A DNA stretch of 64,000 nt from Scytonema tolypothrichoides VB-61278 (GTDB lineage Bacteria; Cyanobacteriota; Cyanobacteriia; Cyanobacteriales; Nostocaceae): the NCBI RefSeq assembly GCF_000828085.3, contig NZ_JXCA02000030.1, positions 216,193 to 280,192 on the forward strand. Reading direction: 5' to 3'. Numbering within the stretch: position 1 is the first letter of the stretch; the number at the start of each line of letters is the position of its first letter. Shown in pieces: positions 19,404 to 28,131 of the stretch. The notes beneath the pieces are model-generated. The model was given only the letters and a program-made list of their open reading frames with translations. It did not search any database and was not told the origin of the DNA. Made by a program: the position numbers and the translations under genes.

Positions 19404-20252
19404 ATGCCTTTTGGACCAGCATCACGTTTAGGAGTTAGCCTATTTGAGGAAACCCCTCCACTTGAGTGGGTTCCAGGTCTGTCTGAAGAAGAAGTACAAA
19501 CCCTCATTAAAGCCGTCTATAGGCAAGTGCTGGGTAATGCGTACGTCATGGAAAGTGAGCGGCTGACAGTGCCAGAATCACAATTCAAACGTGGTGAACT
19601 CAGTGTTCGTGAGTTCGTTCGGGCTGTAGCAAAGTCCGATCTCTACTTCTCCCGTTTTGGTGACACCCCCCGCTATCGTTTTATCGAGCTAAACTTCCGG
19701 CATTTACTCGGTCGTGCCCCCAACAGTTACGATGAAATGAAGGCTCACAGCGCCATCCTGGATGCGGGTGATTTTGAAGCTGAAATCGACTCCTACCTTG
19801 ACAGTGACGAATATCAGAACACTTTCGGTGAAAACCTTGTGCCTTACATCAGAGGCTACAAGACCGAAGCATTGAGCCATATGATTGGCTTTACGCATAC
19901 TTTCCAGTTAGTGCGGGGTGCTTCCACTAGCTCTCTCAAGGCAGATTTGGCAGGAAAGTCTCCAAAACTCAACTCTTTAGTCATTAATGCTACACCGACT
20001 CCTGTGGTTCCACCAGGCTCCACCTTCCGCAACCCGCCAGTCAGCTCACGTGTTCGTCTTGGTGTGGGAGCAAGCGAAGAAGGTAAAGTTTACCGCATCG
20101 AAGTCACTGGCTACCGATCAAATGCGGTTAACCGAGTTTCCAAGTTCCGCCGCAGCAATCAGGTTTACTTGGTACCGTTCGATAAGCTTTCGGAAGAGTA
20201 TCAACGGATTCACAAACAAGGTGGTGTCATCGCTAGTATCACGCCTGTATAG
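19404..20252 (+). CDS. cpeC: Phycoerythrin-associated rod linker polypeptide CpeC
   Basis: 282 aa. The N-terminal PBS-linker domain (about 18-150) includes YRQVLGNAYVMESERL, GELSVREFVRAVAKSD, RYRFIELNFRHLLGRAP and FGENLVPYIRG. A proline-rich hinge (about 190-215) joins a C-terminal CpcD-like domain (about 225-282) ending in QGGVIASITPV. Rod linkers sit in the central hole of phycoerythrin hexamers and set their order and energy flow in the phycobilisome rod. It is the first gene of the cpeC-cpeD-cpeS-cpeT-cpeR unit, with an AGGAG ribosome site 9 bp upstream of its start. Expression is likely green-light induced by analogy. Confidence 0.93.
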   Translation: MPFGPASRLGVSLFEETPPLEWVPGLSEEEVQTLIKAVYRQVLGNAYVMESERLTVPESQFKRGELSVREFVRAVAKSDLYFSRFGDTPRYRFIELNFRHLLGRAPNSYDEMKAHSAILDAGDFEAEIDSYLDSDEYQNTFGENLVPYIRGYKTEALSHMIGFTHTFQLVRGASTSSLKADLAGKSPKLNSLVINATPTPVVPPGSTFRNPPVSSRVRLGVGASEEGKVYRIEVTGYRSNAVNRVSKFRRSNQVYLVPFDKLSEEYQRIHKQGGVIASITPV

Positions 20253-20705
20253 CAAAAATGGCGATCAGCGATTAGCAGTTTGTTGATAACACCAGACTTG
20301 GGGAATAGGTAAGCGTGTTGAGCCACGGCGATGCTCCTTTGGAGCTGTCCTATGGCCCAAATCTTCGATTTCGGGAGAGAGATTCGGCAAAGAATCCCTT
20401 TGGCCAAAAAAGGGCGATTGCCGGGCAGACGCTGCTAGGCGTATCGCTCATGGGGAAAACACGGACTTGTCACCTCCCTTGTTGGAAGGTTAGGGGCGCT
20501 TTCCCAAACCTCAGAATAAGGGAGCGACTTGTTCCCAAAGCTATTCTAAGCAGTTGAAGCTGGAAGCCCTAACTTTTACGCAGCAATCATCGAGTGCGTA
20601 CCGTAAGGCATGGCAAAGTAGGTTGGGGTACTTCAGTTGCTAATCGGTGAGTATAAAGTGAGTTTTGAATTCTGAGCAAAACAAGTGTTAGGAGTATTCG
20701 CGTAA
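20253..20705. repeat. Repeat-filled spacer between cpeC and cpeD
   Basis: 453 bp, unusually long for adjacent cpe linker genes. It is built of short repeats: a CACGGCGATGCTCCTTTGGA unit at about 20325, a GGCAAAGAATCCCTTTGGCC palindrome at about 20388-20406, and a second TTTGGG/CCCAAA set at about 20455-20530. No coding fragment is visible. A GGAGT at 20691-20695 precedes cpeD. The repeats could act as processing or attenuation hairpins inside the operon. Confidence 0.45.
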
Positions 20706-21464
20706 ATGATGGCAACAATAGCACCAATAGAACTCTGGCCTACCCGCGACCTGGAGGATGTACAAGCAGTCATTCGGGCAGTCTACAAGCAGGTTTTAGG
20801 CAATCCCCATGTGATGGAAAGTGAGCGCTTGGTGACCGCAGAATCACAATTGAAGGATGGCACTATCTCTGTACGGGACTTTGTCCGGGCAGTTGGTAAG
20901 TCCGATTTTTACCGCTCACGTTATTTTGAAGCGTGTGCTCCCTATCGTTTTATAGAATTGAATTTCAAGCACTTCCTCGGTCGTCCACCACAGTCCCAAG
21001 CGGAAATTTCCGAGCACATCGTTCGTTGTGTGGAAAAGGGATACGATGCTGAAATCGACTCCTACATCGATAGCGAAGAGTACCAGTCCGCATTTGGCGA
21101 AAATGTTGTACCCTACAATCGCGGAGTGAAAACGGAAGTTGGGCGGAGTCAGGTTACGTACAACCGTACGTTTGCTCTGGATCGTGGTCCTTCTCAAATT
21201 AGTAGCGCTGTTAAATCCTCTCAACTGGTTTATGCAGTAGCTACCAACAGCCCGAACAAGATAAAGCTAGCAGATGTTAACCTCGGTGGTTCGGGTGAAG
21301 CGAACAAAAAGAAATTCAAGATTTTAGTGCAGGGTTCCAAGTTTGATAGCCCTCGTCGGGTCAGTACCACCGAATATATTGTTCCTGGTGACCGGATGAC
21401 CCCTCAAATTCAGCGGATTAACCGCACCGGCGCTAAGATTGTCAGCATCACTGAGATTGTCTAG
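20706..21464 (+). CDS. cpeD: Phycoerythrin-associated rod linker polypeptide (CpeD-type)
   Basis: 252 aa, full length. The PBS-linker domain (about 15-140) has YKQVLGNPHVMESERL, GTISVRDFVRAVGKSD, YRFIELNFKHFLGRPP and FGENVVPYNRG. A CpcD-like domain (about 200-252) ends RINRTGAKIVSITEIV. It is the second phycoerythrin rod linker of the operon. I name it cpeD by position after cpeC; distinguishing CpeD from CpeE needs an alignment. The start ATG at 20706 follows GGAGTATTCGCGTAA. Downstream come a strong hairpin and the remnant of a further linker gene. Confidence 0.88.
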   Translation: MMATIAPIELWPTRDLEDVQAVIRAVYKQVLGNPHVMESERLVTAESQLKDGTISVRDFVRAVGKSDFYRSRYFEACAPYRFIELNFKHFLGRPPQSQAEISEHIVRCVEKGYDAEIDSYIDSEEYQSAFGENVVPYNRGVKTEVGRSQVTYNRTFALDRGPSQISSAVKSSQLVYAVATNSPNKIKLADVNLGGSGEANKKKFKILVQGSKFDSPRRVSTTEYIVPGDRMTPQIQRINRTGAKIVSITEIV

Positions 21465-21475
21465 GCATGAACCTT

Positions 21476-21512
21476 CAAGAATTGCACAGGCATGCTCTTT
21501 GCAATTCTTGAG
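21476..21512 (+). terminator. Strong hairpin just after cpeD
   Basis: A perfect 12-bp stem (TCAAGAATTGCA / TGCAATTCTTGA) with a 13-nt loop begins 12 bases after the cpeD stop. No T-run follows, so it may be a 3'-end stabiliser or partial terminator separating linker mRNA from the lyase and regulator genes downstream. Confidence 0.55.
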
Positions 21513-21690
21513 AAGCTTTGCTTGTGCTGTGAGATGAACCTTTGGGGGCGATCACCCTTCTTTGCCCAAAAGAATTCTTTGCCCAATCTCCCTCCCCAAA
21601 TCTTCGACTGGAGGATAGGGCACGTCAAGGAAGGATCGCCCAAAAGTGCTCAGACAAAACAGTCTTAAAACGCCATTCTCGCACAAAGTT

Positions 21691-21830
21691 GGCTATAACT
21701 CAGATCTTGCAGGATTCTCAATAATCGGGAGGCAAAGCCTCCCAACCCTCGTTCCCAGGCTGCAGCCTGGGAACGAGATATCGAGGTTCTGCCTCATTGT
21801 TGATACTAGTGCAAGATCTCAGCTATAACC
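21691..21830. repeat. Palindromic MITE-like element within the cpe operon
   Basis: The 140-bp unit is bounded by an imperfect 20-bp inverted repeat (GGCTATAACTCAGATCTTGC and its near-complement at 21811-21830). It contains two perfect hairpins: GGGAGGCAAAGCCTCCC (21727-21743) and a 30-nt palindrome at 21748-21777 with arms CTCGTTCCCAGGC. The same inner hairpins occur at the 3' end of cofG (39779-39861). Its right end touches the first codon of the cpeE remnant. Confidence 0.6.
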
Positions 21831-21901
21831 AAATGTCGCAGAAGATTCAGAACATCCAAAAGACCGGCGGCAAGATTCTCAGCATTACTGAAGTTGCTTA
21901 G
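21824..21901 (+). pseudogene. 3' remnant of a further phycoerythrin linker gene (cpeE-like)
   Basis: Twenty-five codons plus stop read YNQMSQKIQNIQ...GGKILSITEVA. They align with the last residues of the CpeD-type linker just upstream (MTPQIQRINRTGAKIVSITEIV) but differ in sequence, so this is the end of a different linker, most simply cpeE, which follows cpeD in related operons. Everything upstream of these codons is replaced by a palindromic element and unrelated sequence. The linker gene has therefore been deleted except for its CpcD-like tail. Confidence 0.75.
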
Positions 21902-22246
21902 AGCATAATACAGTGAACAGTGAGTCCAGTGCAGCAGAAGAGTTTCCCGACACAGGCGTCTGGCGTATGCGCTTTGCGCACGCCCAAAGGGCTAAAGCGC
22001 AGCGTGACCGGAGGTCATACCCGAAGGGTGATCAGTTAACATTGAGCAGTGAACAGTGAGACAACGTGCTGTTTTTGGGTTTCCCTTATGCTAGCTCTCC
22101 CGTTGGGTTATCACCTTGCTCACTGATAACTGTTCGCTGCGTCTTTACATGGTACTTAGTCACAGAACGTTTCAAAATCACCTTAGAAGTGGCAAACAAA
22201 TATCCAAAAAGTTAGTAGTTGTTCTGTTAATCTTGAAATTCATTGC
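21902..22246. other. Spacer with repeats upstream of cpeS
   Basis: 345 bp. At about 21912-21930 and 22032-22060 are copies of the low-complexity ACAGTGA(A/G) repeat; at about 21955-22030 a REP-like block (GCGCTTTGCGCACGCCCAAA) is seen. The last 90 bases are AT-rich and could hold a secondary promoter for cpeSTR. No gene is visible. Confidence 0.4.
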
Positions 22247-22819
22247 ATGAAATCGATGGATATTACGCAGTTTGTTGAGCTTTCAATTGGGCGTTGGCGA
22301 TCACAGCGTAGCGCCCACCATTTAGCATTTAGCCACTTTGAAGCTGTGCAATCGGTGATTGATATTATTGCACTCTCACCCGACGATCCGGATGTCATGA
22401 CTCTGTGTAAGTCGTACAATATTGATCAAAGCCAGATTGTATCTCCCTTTGCCATGACTTGGGAAGGACAGTCAGATTGGGATGAAGACGCACAAATGAA
22501 AGGGAGTAGTATACTCGTACCAGTTCCCGATCCTAATGTCCCCAATCGCGGCAAATTACTCAGAGATCAGGGATACGCTGAAACCGTACCAGCAGCTGGT
22601 GACTATCACCTGACGGAAGATGGAACATTTGTCCTGCTGACGACATACGATCGAGCTGCAGCTGAAGAGAAAATTTGGTTCGCCAATCCAAACTTGCGAT
22701 TTCGGGTATCACTCATCAAAACGAGTGGTGGAAGTGGAGTGGTGACTGCATCGTTTGCCTCAGAAATTCGTTCGTCGAGTAGTTCAGTAAACAGTGATCA
22801 ACTGACAACTGATAATTGA
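22247..22819 (+). CDS. cpeS: Phycoerythrobilin lyase CpeS (CpcS/CpeS type)
   Basis: 190 aa, a lipocalin-like bilin lyase of the S/U type: MDITQFVELSIGRWRSQRS at the start, an ESQIVSPF-like central strand (QIVSPFAMTWEGQS) and late beta strands IWFANPNLRFRVS. CpeS attaches phycoerythrobilin to Cys82 of the phycoerythrin beta subunit. Start: ATG 22247 or, more typical for the family, ATG 22256. The last 13 residues (SVNSDQLTTDN region) lie in an AACTGATAATTG low-complexity repeat and appear to be a repeat-derived tail. cpeT begins 27 bp downstream, so the two are co-transcribed. Confidence 0.92.
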   Translation: MKSMDITQFVELSIGRWRSQRSAHHLAFSHFEAVQSVIDIIALSPDDPDVMTLCKSYNIDQSQIVSPFAMTWEGQSDWDEDAQMKGSSILVPVPDPNVPNRGKLLRDQGYAETVPAAGDYHLTEDGTFVLLTTYDRAAAEEKIWFANPNLRFRVSLIKTSGGSGVVTASFASEIRSSSSSVNSDQLTTDN

Positions 22820-22845
22820 TAACTGATAATTGATAACTGATAGAT
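22796..22845. repeat. Tandem AACTGATAATTGAT repeat at the end of cpeS
   Basis: At least two 14-bp units of AACTGATAATTGAT, with partial copies, overlap the last codons of cpeS and fill the gap to cpeT. Similar units occur at about 26350-26380. This is the heptamer-type low-complexity repeat common in filamentous cyanobacteria. Confidence 0.55.
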
Positions 22846-22846
22846 C

Positions 22847-23452
22847 ATGACTTCAGCAAAAGCCAATGATTTAACGACGCTGGCTCAGTGGATGGCAGGC
22901 GATTTCAGCAATTACAAGCAATCCTACCACAAGCCTCAGCAATTTGCTCATATCCATATCTTTTTTCGTCCCTTACCCTTTGAGTTTTTTAATGCGATTG
23001 GTTTTTACTCAGAACAGGTTTACGATCACGACTTATGGAGTCCCTATCGTCAGGGAGTGCATCGATTAATTGACGAGGGAGAGCAAATTTATATAGAAAA
23101 TTACAGTCTAAACGATCCATTGCTCTATGCAGGAGCAGCACGGGAATTAAGCATTCTCAGAACCATTACACCTGATTGTATCGAACGACGATATAACTGC
23201 TCTATGATTTTCAAACGAAAGGGCGAGATGTTTCAAGGCAGTGTCGAGCCAGGGAACAAATGCTTAATCGAGCGAAAGGGCTGTTTAACGTATCTCATCA
23301 GTGATGTGGAACTGACAGCAACAACATGGATTAGCCTTGATAAAGGTATGGATGTTAATACCCATCAACAAATTTGGGGATCCACGTTTGGGGCGTTGGA
23401 GTTTGAAAAGCGGGAGAGTTTTGCACATGAACTTCCCGAGTATCGTCTTTGA
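22847..23452 (+). CDS. cpeT: Phycoerythrobilin lyase CpeT
   Basis: 201 aa, full length for the CpcT/CpeT chromophore lyase family. Seen: LAQWMAGDFSNYKQS at the start, the HIHIFFRPLPFEF strand, YSEQVYDHDLWSPYRQG, and a C-terminal half with RRYNCSMIFKRKG and the conserved GCxTYLISDVELT region. T-type lyases add a bilin to the beta-subunit Cys at position 165 (the CpeB in this window has that Cys in TQGDCSAL). It acts in the cytosol on newly made CpeB. It sits between cpeS and cpeR. Confidence 0.92.
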   Translation: MTSAKANDLTTLAQWMAGDFSNYKQSYHKPQQFAHIHIFFRPLPFEFFNAIGFYSEQVYDHDLWSPYRQGVHRLIDEGEQIYIENYSLNDPLLYAGAARELSILRTITPDCIERRYNCSMIFKRKGEMFQGSVEPGNKCLIERKGCLTYLISDVELTATTWISLDKGMDVNTHQQIWGSTFGALEFEKRESFAHELPEYRL

Positions 23453-23774
23453 AGCAATAGTTTTATGAACGTTTATAGCAATCCTGAATCATTTGTAAAA
23501 TTCTCTTTTCTCTCTTCTCTCTTTCCTTGGCGTTCGAGCCTACGGCACGCCCAGAGGGTATCTCCTGCACCAGACGCACTCGCGTTCGGGGGTAACTCCT
23601 TTGGATACGCTGCGCGTTAGCCCTCGCTTGCGTGCGCAAAGCGCATACGCTATCGACGGGAACCTTAAGAGATGCGACGATCCCCGAACCGCTGCGCGTC
23701 TAAGGCGTCTATGTCCTGCGGACACGCTGTGCTAAGGCGGTTGATAAATTTTACAACTCAAGTACGACTGCTAT
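23453..23774. repeat. REP-type repeat block between cpeT and cpeR
   Basis: 322 bp. After about 60 AT-rich bases, 23515-23745 is a GC-rich cluster of short palindromic repeats (GGCGTTCGAGCCTACGGC, GCGTGCGCAAAGCGCATACGC, GTCCTGCGGACACGC). The same units occur near 18590 and 21965. In related cyanobacteria cpeT and cpeR are close together, so this looks like repeat invasion of the operon. No gene is seen in either strand. Confidence 0.55.
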
Positions 23775-24125
23775 ATGAACGCCTTAGGTGAGCAAACGGA
23801 AGCTGGGGTAAAAATAGGGATGTTACCACCGGAAGCTGAAAAAAAAATGCAATGCTGGATCCGGAGCCGACATCTGATCTGTTCCGGAAATTTTTTTGTT
23901 TTTGAATCAGTGGATTACAGTGCGGTTGAACGATTTTCAGAGTGTATTGCGGCGCTGGGAGGGGCGTTATTATCCATTGAACCCATTGGCAAAATCTGGA
24001 TGGGCGATCATCGTCAAGTTATTCTTTATCGGGCCAAGGCAAGTTTACATACGCCTCATCATACCTTAAAACAATACTGGCTGAAATACGGTGGTTTTCG
24101 CACAAGGTTTGATGAGCGTGTTTAG
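23775..24125 (+). CDS. cpeR: CpeR, activator of phycoerythrin genes
   Basis: 116 aa. From the second ATG (23820, MLPPEAEKKMQCWIRSRH) it is 101 aa, the usual length for CpeR, so the first 15 residues may not be translated. Conserved segments: LICSGNFFVFESVDYSAVER, GKIWMGDHRQVILYRAK and the C-terminal QYWLKYGGFRTRFD. CpeR is a small PP2C-related protein required to activate the cpeBA operon in Fremyella diplosiphon; here cpeBA lies about 3 kb downstream on the other strand. As last gene of the cpeC operon it would couple linker induction to subunit expression. Confidence 0.88.
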   Translation: MNALGEQTEAGVKIGMLPPEAEKKMQCWIRSRHLICSGNFFVFESVDYSAVERFSECIAALGGALLSIEPIGKIWMGDHRQVILYRAKASLHTPHHTLKQYWLKYGGFRTRFDERV

Positions 24126-24140
24126 CAGCAGGAGCGTACT

Positions 24141-24302
24141 ATGAGATACGTTACTACAGGTGAGCGCATTGGCTATGAACGCGGTAAACAGGGACAAACA
24201 CAGACGCTGATTTTACGACTATTACAAAGATGGGTGGGAGAATTATCACTCTCACTTTTGTCGTCTAGCATTCAAATTAATAACTTGCTCCAAGCGAGAT
24301 AA
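24141..24302 (+). pseudogene. Short fragment resembling the C-terminus of a DUF4351/Rpn-like protein
   Basis: 53 codons from ATG 24141, with AGGAG 6 bases upstream. It contains ERIGYERGKQGQTQT and LILRLLQRWVGEL, which look like the charged C-terminal tail of cyanobacterial Rpn/DUF4351 (PD-(D/E)XK transposase-like) proteins. There is no catalytic domain. Its last 51 bp overlap the 3' end of cpeZ on the opposite strand, so it is either a remnant or a tiny antisense ORF. Family assignment is by eye and tentative. Confidence 0.35.
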
Positions 24303-24869
24303 AGCACTCACAGCCGACTCCCTGACATAAGAATCCGCAGACTCATCATTAGTCAACCCTTTCAAAACTTCTATTGCTCGATCATCTCCCGATGCTGCGA
24401 GTGCATTGACGACTGACACCGCCACCGCCACATTATCTGTCGTTTTCAGCGCCTCTACCAAGATCTCAAAAGCAGGGGAACCAACCTCACCCAACGCCAT
24501 CACCGCTGCAATATGAACCACTGGATTGGGGTCATTGATGGCAGTTTGCAATCCTTGCAAACCTTCAGTTGGAAAAGGAACATCTGGATAGTTTACGGCA
24601 ATTTGTGCCAGCGCCTTCGCACAGCTACCCCGGACAGTCACATTGTCGCTATTGAGTAATGACTCTACCAACGGTGGTACACTATCTATACCAATCATCC
24701 CCAATGCCTTGACTGCTGCTCGACGATAGGTGACATCTTCGTCATTAAGAACACTCATCAGGCGAGGAATCGTATTTTCATCACGGTTTTCTGCCAACTG
24801 TAGCATCGCCCGTTCGCGTAGATTGGGATTTGGATGTTTCAGTTGTTCAAATAGCGAATCTACTGTCAT
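24252..24869 (-). CDS. cpeZ: CpeZ, HEAT-repeat chaperone/lyase subunit for phycoerythrin
   Basis: 205 aa composed of five or six HEAT-like (PBS lyase) repeats, for example DEDVTYRRAAVKALGMIG, SDNVTVRGSCAKALAQIA and DPNPVVHIAAVMALGEVG. This is the E/F-type lyase architecture. CpeZ has been shown in Fremyella to work with CpeY and to help phycoerythrin folding and bilin ligation. Its ATG overlaps the cpeY stop by four bases (ATGA), so translation is coupled. It ends the cpeB-A-Y-Z unit. Confidence 0.9.
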   Translation of the reverse strand: MTVDSLFEQLKHPNPNLRERAMLQLAENRDENTIPRLMSVLNDEDVTYRRAAVKALGMIGIDSVPPLVESLLNSDNVTVRGSCAKALAQIAVNYPDVPFPTEGLQGLQTAINDPNPVVHIAAVMALGEVGSPAFEILVEALKTTDNVAVAVSVVNALAASGDDRAIEVLKGLTNDESADSYVRESAVSALSRLEQVINLNARRQK

Positions 24870-26158
24870 GGGTTTATTATGTTGCTGGATGCAGGAGTGT
24901 GAGTTGCTTTGGCTCGAACCAACCAGTTTTGGTCATTTGCTGCAATTGCGTGAGCGTTGGTATCGGCGAGTTTCTCTAAAGCCATTAATGCAGCATACTT
25001 CAAATCCCAGATTTTTGTTTCCAGAACGGCTTTGAGAGCGGGAATAGCACTTGTATCGCCCAATTCACCCAGAGCGATCGCCGCCCCCGCCCGAGATTTC
25101 TGAAACTGAGGTTCGCGATTGTTCAAAGCTTCAACGAGCAAATCGTAACCCGGAGCATACTTGAGCCAACCCAAGAGTTTCATCACATGGTAGTGTGCTC
25201 CGTAGTCATTGTAAGCTTCAGCGGCATAGGTTGCCATCAGGGCTTCACCAGCACTATCGGGATACGCCTCTAATATAGTCTTTGTCGCCAGATAACAACG
25301 CCCAAAATCGGTATCATACAGTTCTCTAATCAAAAGTTCCAGTGTTGGAGTCTGCTCGTAGGCATGTACCAACTTCAAATCTCTTGGATGGTCAAAAATG
25401 ACTTGCTCTAGTGATGGTTGAATCTCTGTAAAGGCGATCGCTCCCGCCGGAATACCAGCTTCTGCCAACAAGCGAATCCCGCGCAGACGAAACACAAGCG
25501 ACACCGGACACTGAGCAATCAGAGGAATAGCAGCATAATACCGAGCATCGATCAAATCTTGAATACACAACCGACGCGCATACACATTCGGGTGTTGTAG
25601 CAAGGCAAGCACTTTCTCGATGGGGGAGTAGTCCCCAGTGAAGCGACAAACGGCAGAGATGGCTGCACTTGCTGTGGGTTTGTCGGTAGCATCCACAAAT
25701 TTACGAATGCGTTCCACTGCTGGCGGATAATCTAACTTTGCCAGGGTATGGATCATCACCCGATAGGTTTGTCCTGGCTTTTCCAGCAATTGAGCAATTT
25801 CTTCAAGGATCTCTGAATCTTGGGTACCAATTTCACCAATAGCCCATACCGCATTTTCCACAAGATAGCAGTCTTCATCTGCCAAACAAGCGCGAATTGC
25901 TGACAGTCCTTGCTTCGCTTGTAATTTCCCCAGCGACTCTACTGATTTCCGTCGCACGATGCGGTTATCCAGCGAGGGGTCGGTGTTTTGCACTGCCCGA
26001 ATCAGCGCGTTGATAGAGGGCTCAGTCGCAAAGTTTACCAACTCGGAAGCAGCCACGTAGCGAGAGTCATCCTCCGCCAACTGGTCTAGAGGCGTATCCA
26101 ACAGGCTAATAGCTTGTTCTTCGGTTAATCCAAAAAGATTGGAAAAGCGCTTATCCAT
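24866..26158 (-). CDS. cpeY: CpeY, phycoerythrobilin lyase for CpeA
   Basis: 430 aa, E/F-type lyase with HEAT-like repeats through its length (IVRRKSVESLGKLQ, YLVENAVWAIGEIG, KSRAGAAIALGELG, LKYAALMALEKLAD). The start MDKRFSNLFGLTEEQAISLL is typical of CpeY. CpeY attaches phycoerythrobilin to Cys82 of the alpha subunit. It lies 340 bp downstream of cpeA across a repeat stretch and a strong hairpin, so its expression may be lower than that of cpeBA. Confidence 0.92.
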   Translation of the reverse strand: MDKRFSNLFGLTEEQAISLLDTPLDQLAEDDSRYVAASELVNFATEPSINALIRAVQNTDPSLDNRIVRRKSVESLGKLQAKQGLSAIRACLADEDCYLVENAVWAIGEIGTQDSEILEEIAQLLEKPGQTYRVMIHTLAKLDYPPAVERIRKFVDATDKPTASAAISAVCRFTGDYSPIEKVLALLQHPNVYARRLCIQDLIDARYYAAIPLIAQCPVSLVFRLRGIRLLAEAGIPAGAIAFTEIQPSLEQVIFDHPRDLKLVHAYEQTPTLELLIRELYDTDFGRCYLATKTILEAYPDSAGEALMATYAAEAYNDYGAHYHVMKLLGWLKYAPGYDLLVEALNNREPQFQKSRAGAAIALGELGDTSAIPALKAVLETKIWDLKYAALMALEKLADTNAHAIAANDQNWLVRAKATHTPASSNIINP

Positions 26159-26390
26159 GAGTTATTAGTTAACAGTTAACAGTTAACAGTTAACAGTTAT
26201 CAATTTGAAGAAGAATTCAGCAATTTTGAATTCAGTATTGCTGAAGGAAGAAATAAAGAATTTAGTTTTTCGACTTCCGACCTCCATCTTCCATCTTCCG
26301 ACTTCTGACTTCTGTACGGGCGCAAGCAAGAGCGCCCCTACTGACTCCTTCACTGATAACTGATGACTGATAACTGATTAAAAAGATGAA
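26159..26390. repeat. Low-complexity tandem repeats between cpeA and cpeY
   Basis: Four exact GTTAACA heptamers (26168-26195) are followed by a TTCCATC/TTCCGAC pyrimidine run (about 26278-26312) and ACTGATAACTGATGA units (about 26350-26380). These are typical cyanobacterial short tandemly repeated sequences. They probably form part of the long untranslated leader of cpeYZ. Confidence 0.65.
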
Positions 26391-26455
26391 CCTGGGGATT
26401 CTCAAACCAATACTTAACCTTTTTTGGGCAAAGCACTAGATTAAGAATCCCCAGG
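26391..26455 (-). terminator. Long-stem hairpin downstream of cpeBA
   Basis: A perfect 12-bp stem, CCTGGGGATTCT (26391-26402) with AGAATCCCCAGG (26444-26455), lies about 43 bp past the cpeA stop. The 41-nt loop contains ACCTTTTTT. It is well placed to end or protect the abundant cpeBA transcript while allowing some read-through into cpeYZ. Confidence 0.6.
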
Positions 26456-26497
26456 ACTGACGAACCTAAGTCCAATCAGCTATGAGAGATTATGAAC

Positions 26498-27031
<534 letters not shown>

Positions 27032-27065
27032 TCAATTCAGTTCGTTAAATTGCTTTGGCTATTGC

Positions 27066-27957
<892 letters not shown>

Positions 27958-28131
27958 CTACTCTATCTGGGCGATCAGGTGTTTAATCACATTCTCTTTA
28001 ATCATTAACTGCCGCAGGACTTCCAAAAGCAGTCCTTGAGCCTGCTTCTCATTCAGTCCTTGCACCTGTTGTTCGTATGTTTTCAGGCTAAACTCTTGCT
28101 CTAAGCTAAGTTCTATCGGAATTTCCCTCAT
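27958..28131 (-). CDS. nblA: NblA phycobilisome degradation protein
   Basis: 57 aa from the ATG at 28131, preceded by weak GAGGCAA. It matches the NblA family: IELSLEQEFSLKTYEQQV near the start and the LLEVLRQLMIKENVIKHL amphipathic helix. NblA is a small dimeric adaptor that binds phycobiliproteins and targets them to the Clp protease during nutrient starvation. An upstream in-frame codon would add 15 residues, which is less typical. Its location directly upstream of cpeBA on the same strand puts assembly and disposal of phycoerythrin side by side. Confidence 0.85.
   Translation of the reverse strand: MREIPIELSLEQEFSLKTYEQQVQGLNEKQAQGLLLEVLRQLMIKENVIKHLIAQIE

Noticed and set aside
26168-26195. 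Possible small CRISPR-like array
   Set aside because: The units are contiguous 7-bp GTTAACA copies with no spacers and no cas genes; a simple tandem repeat.
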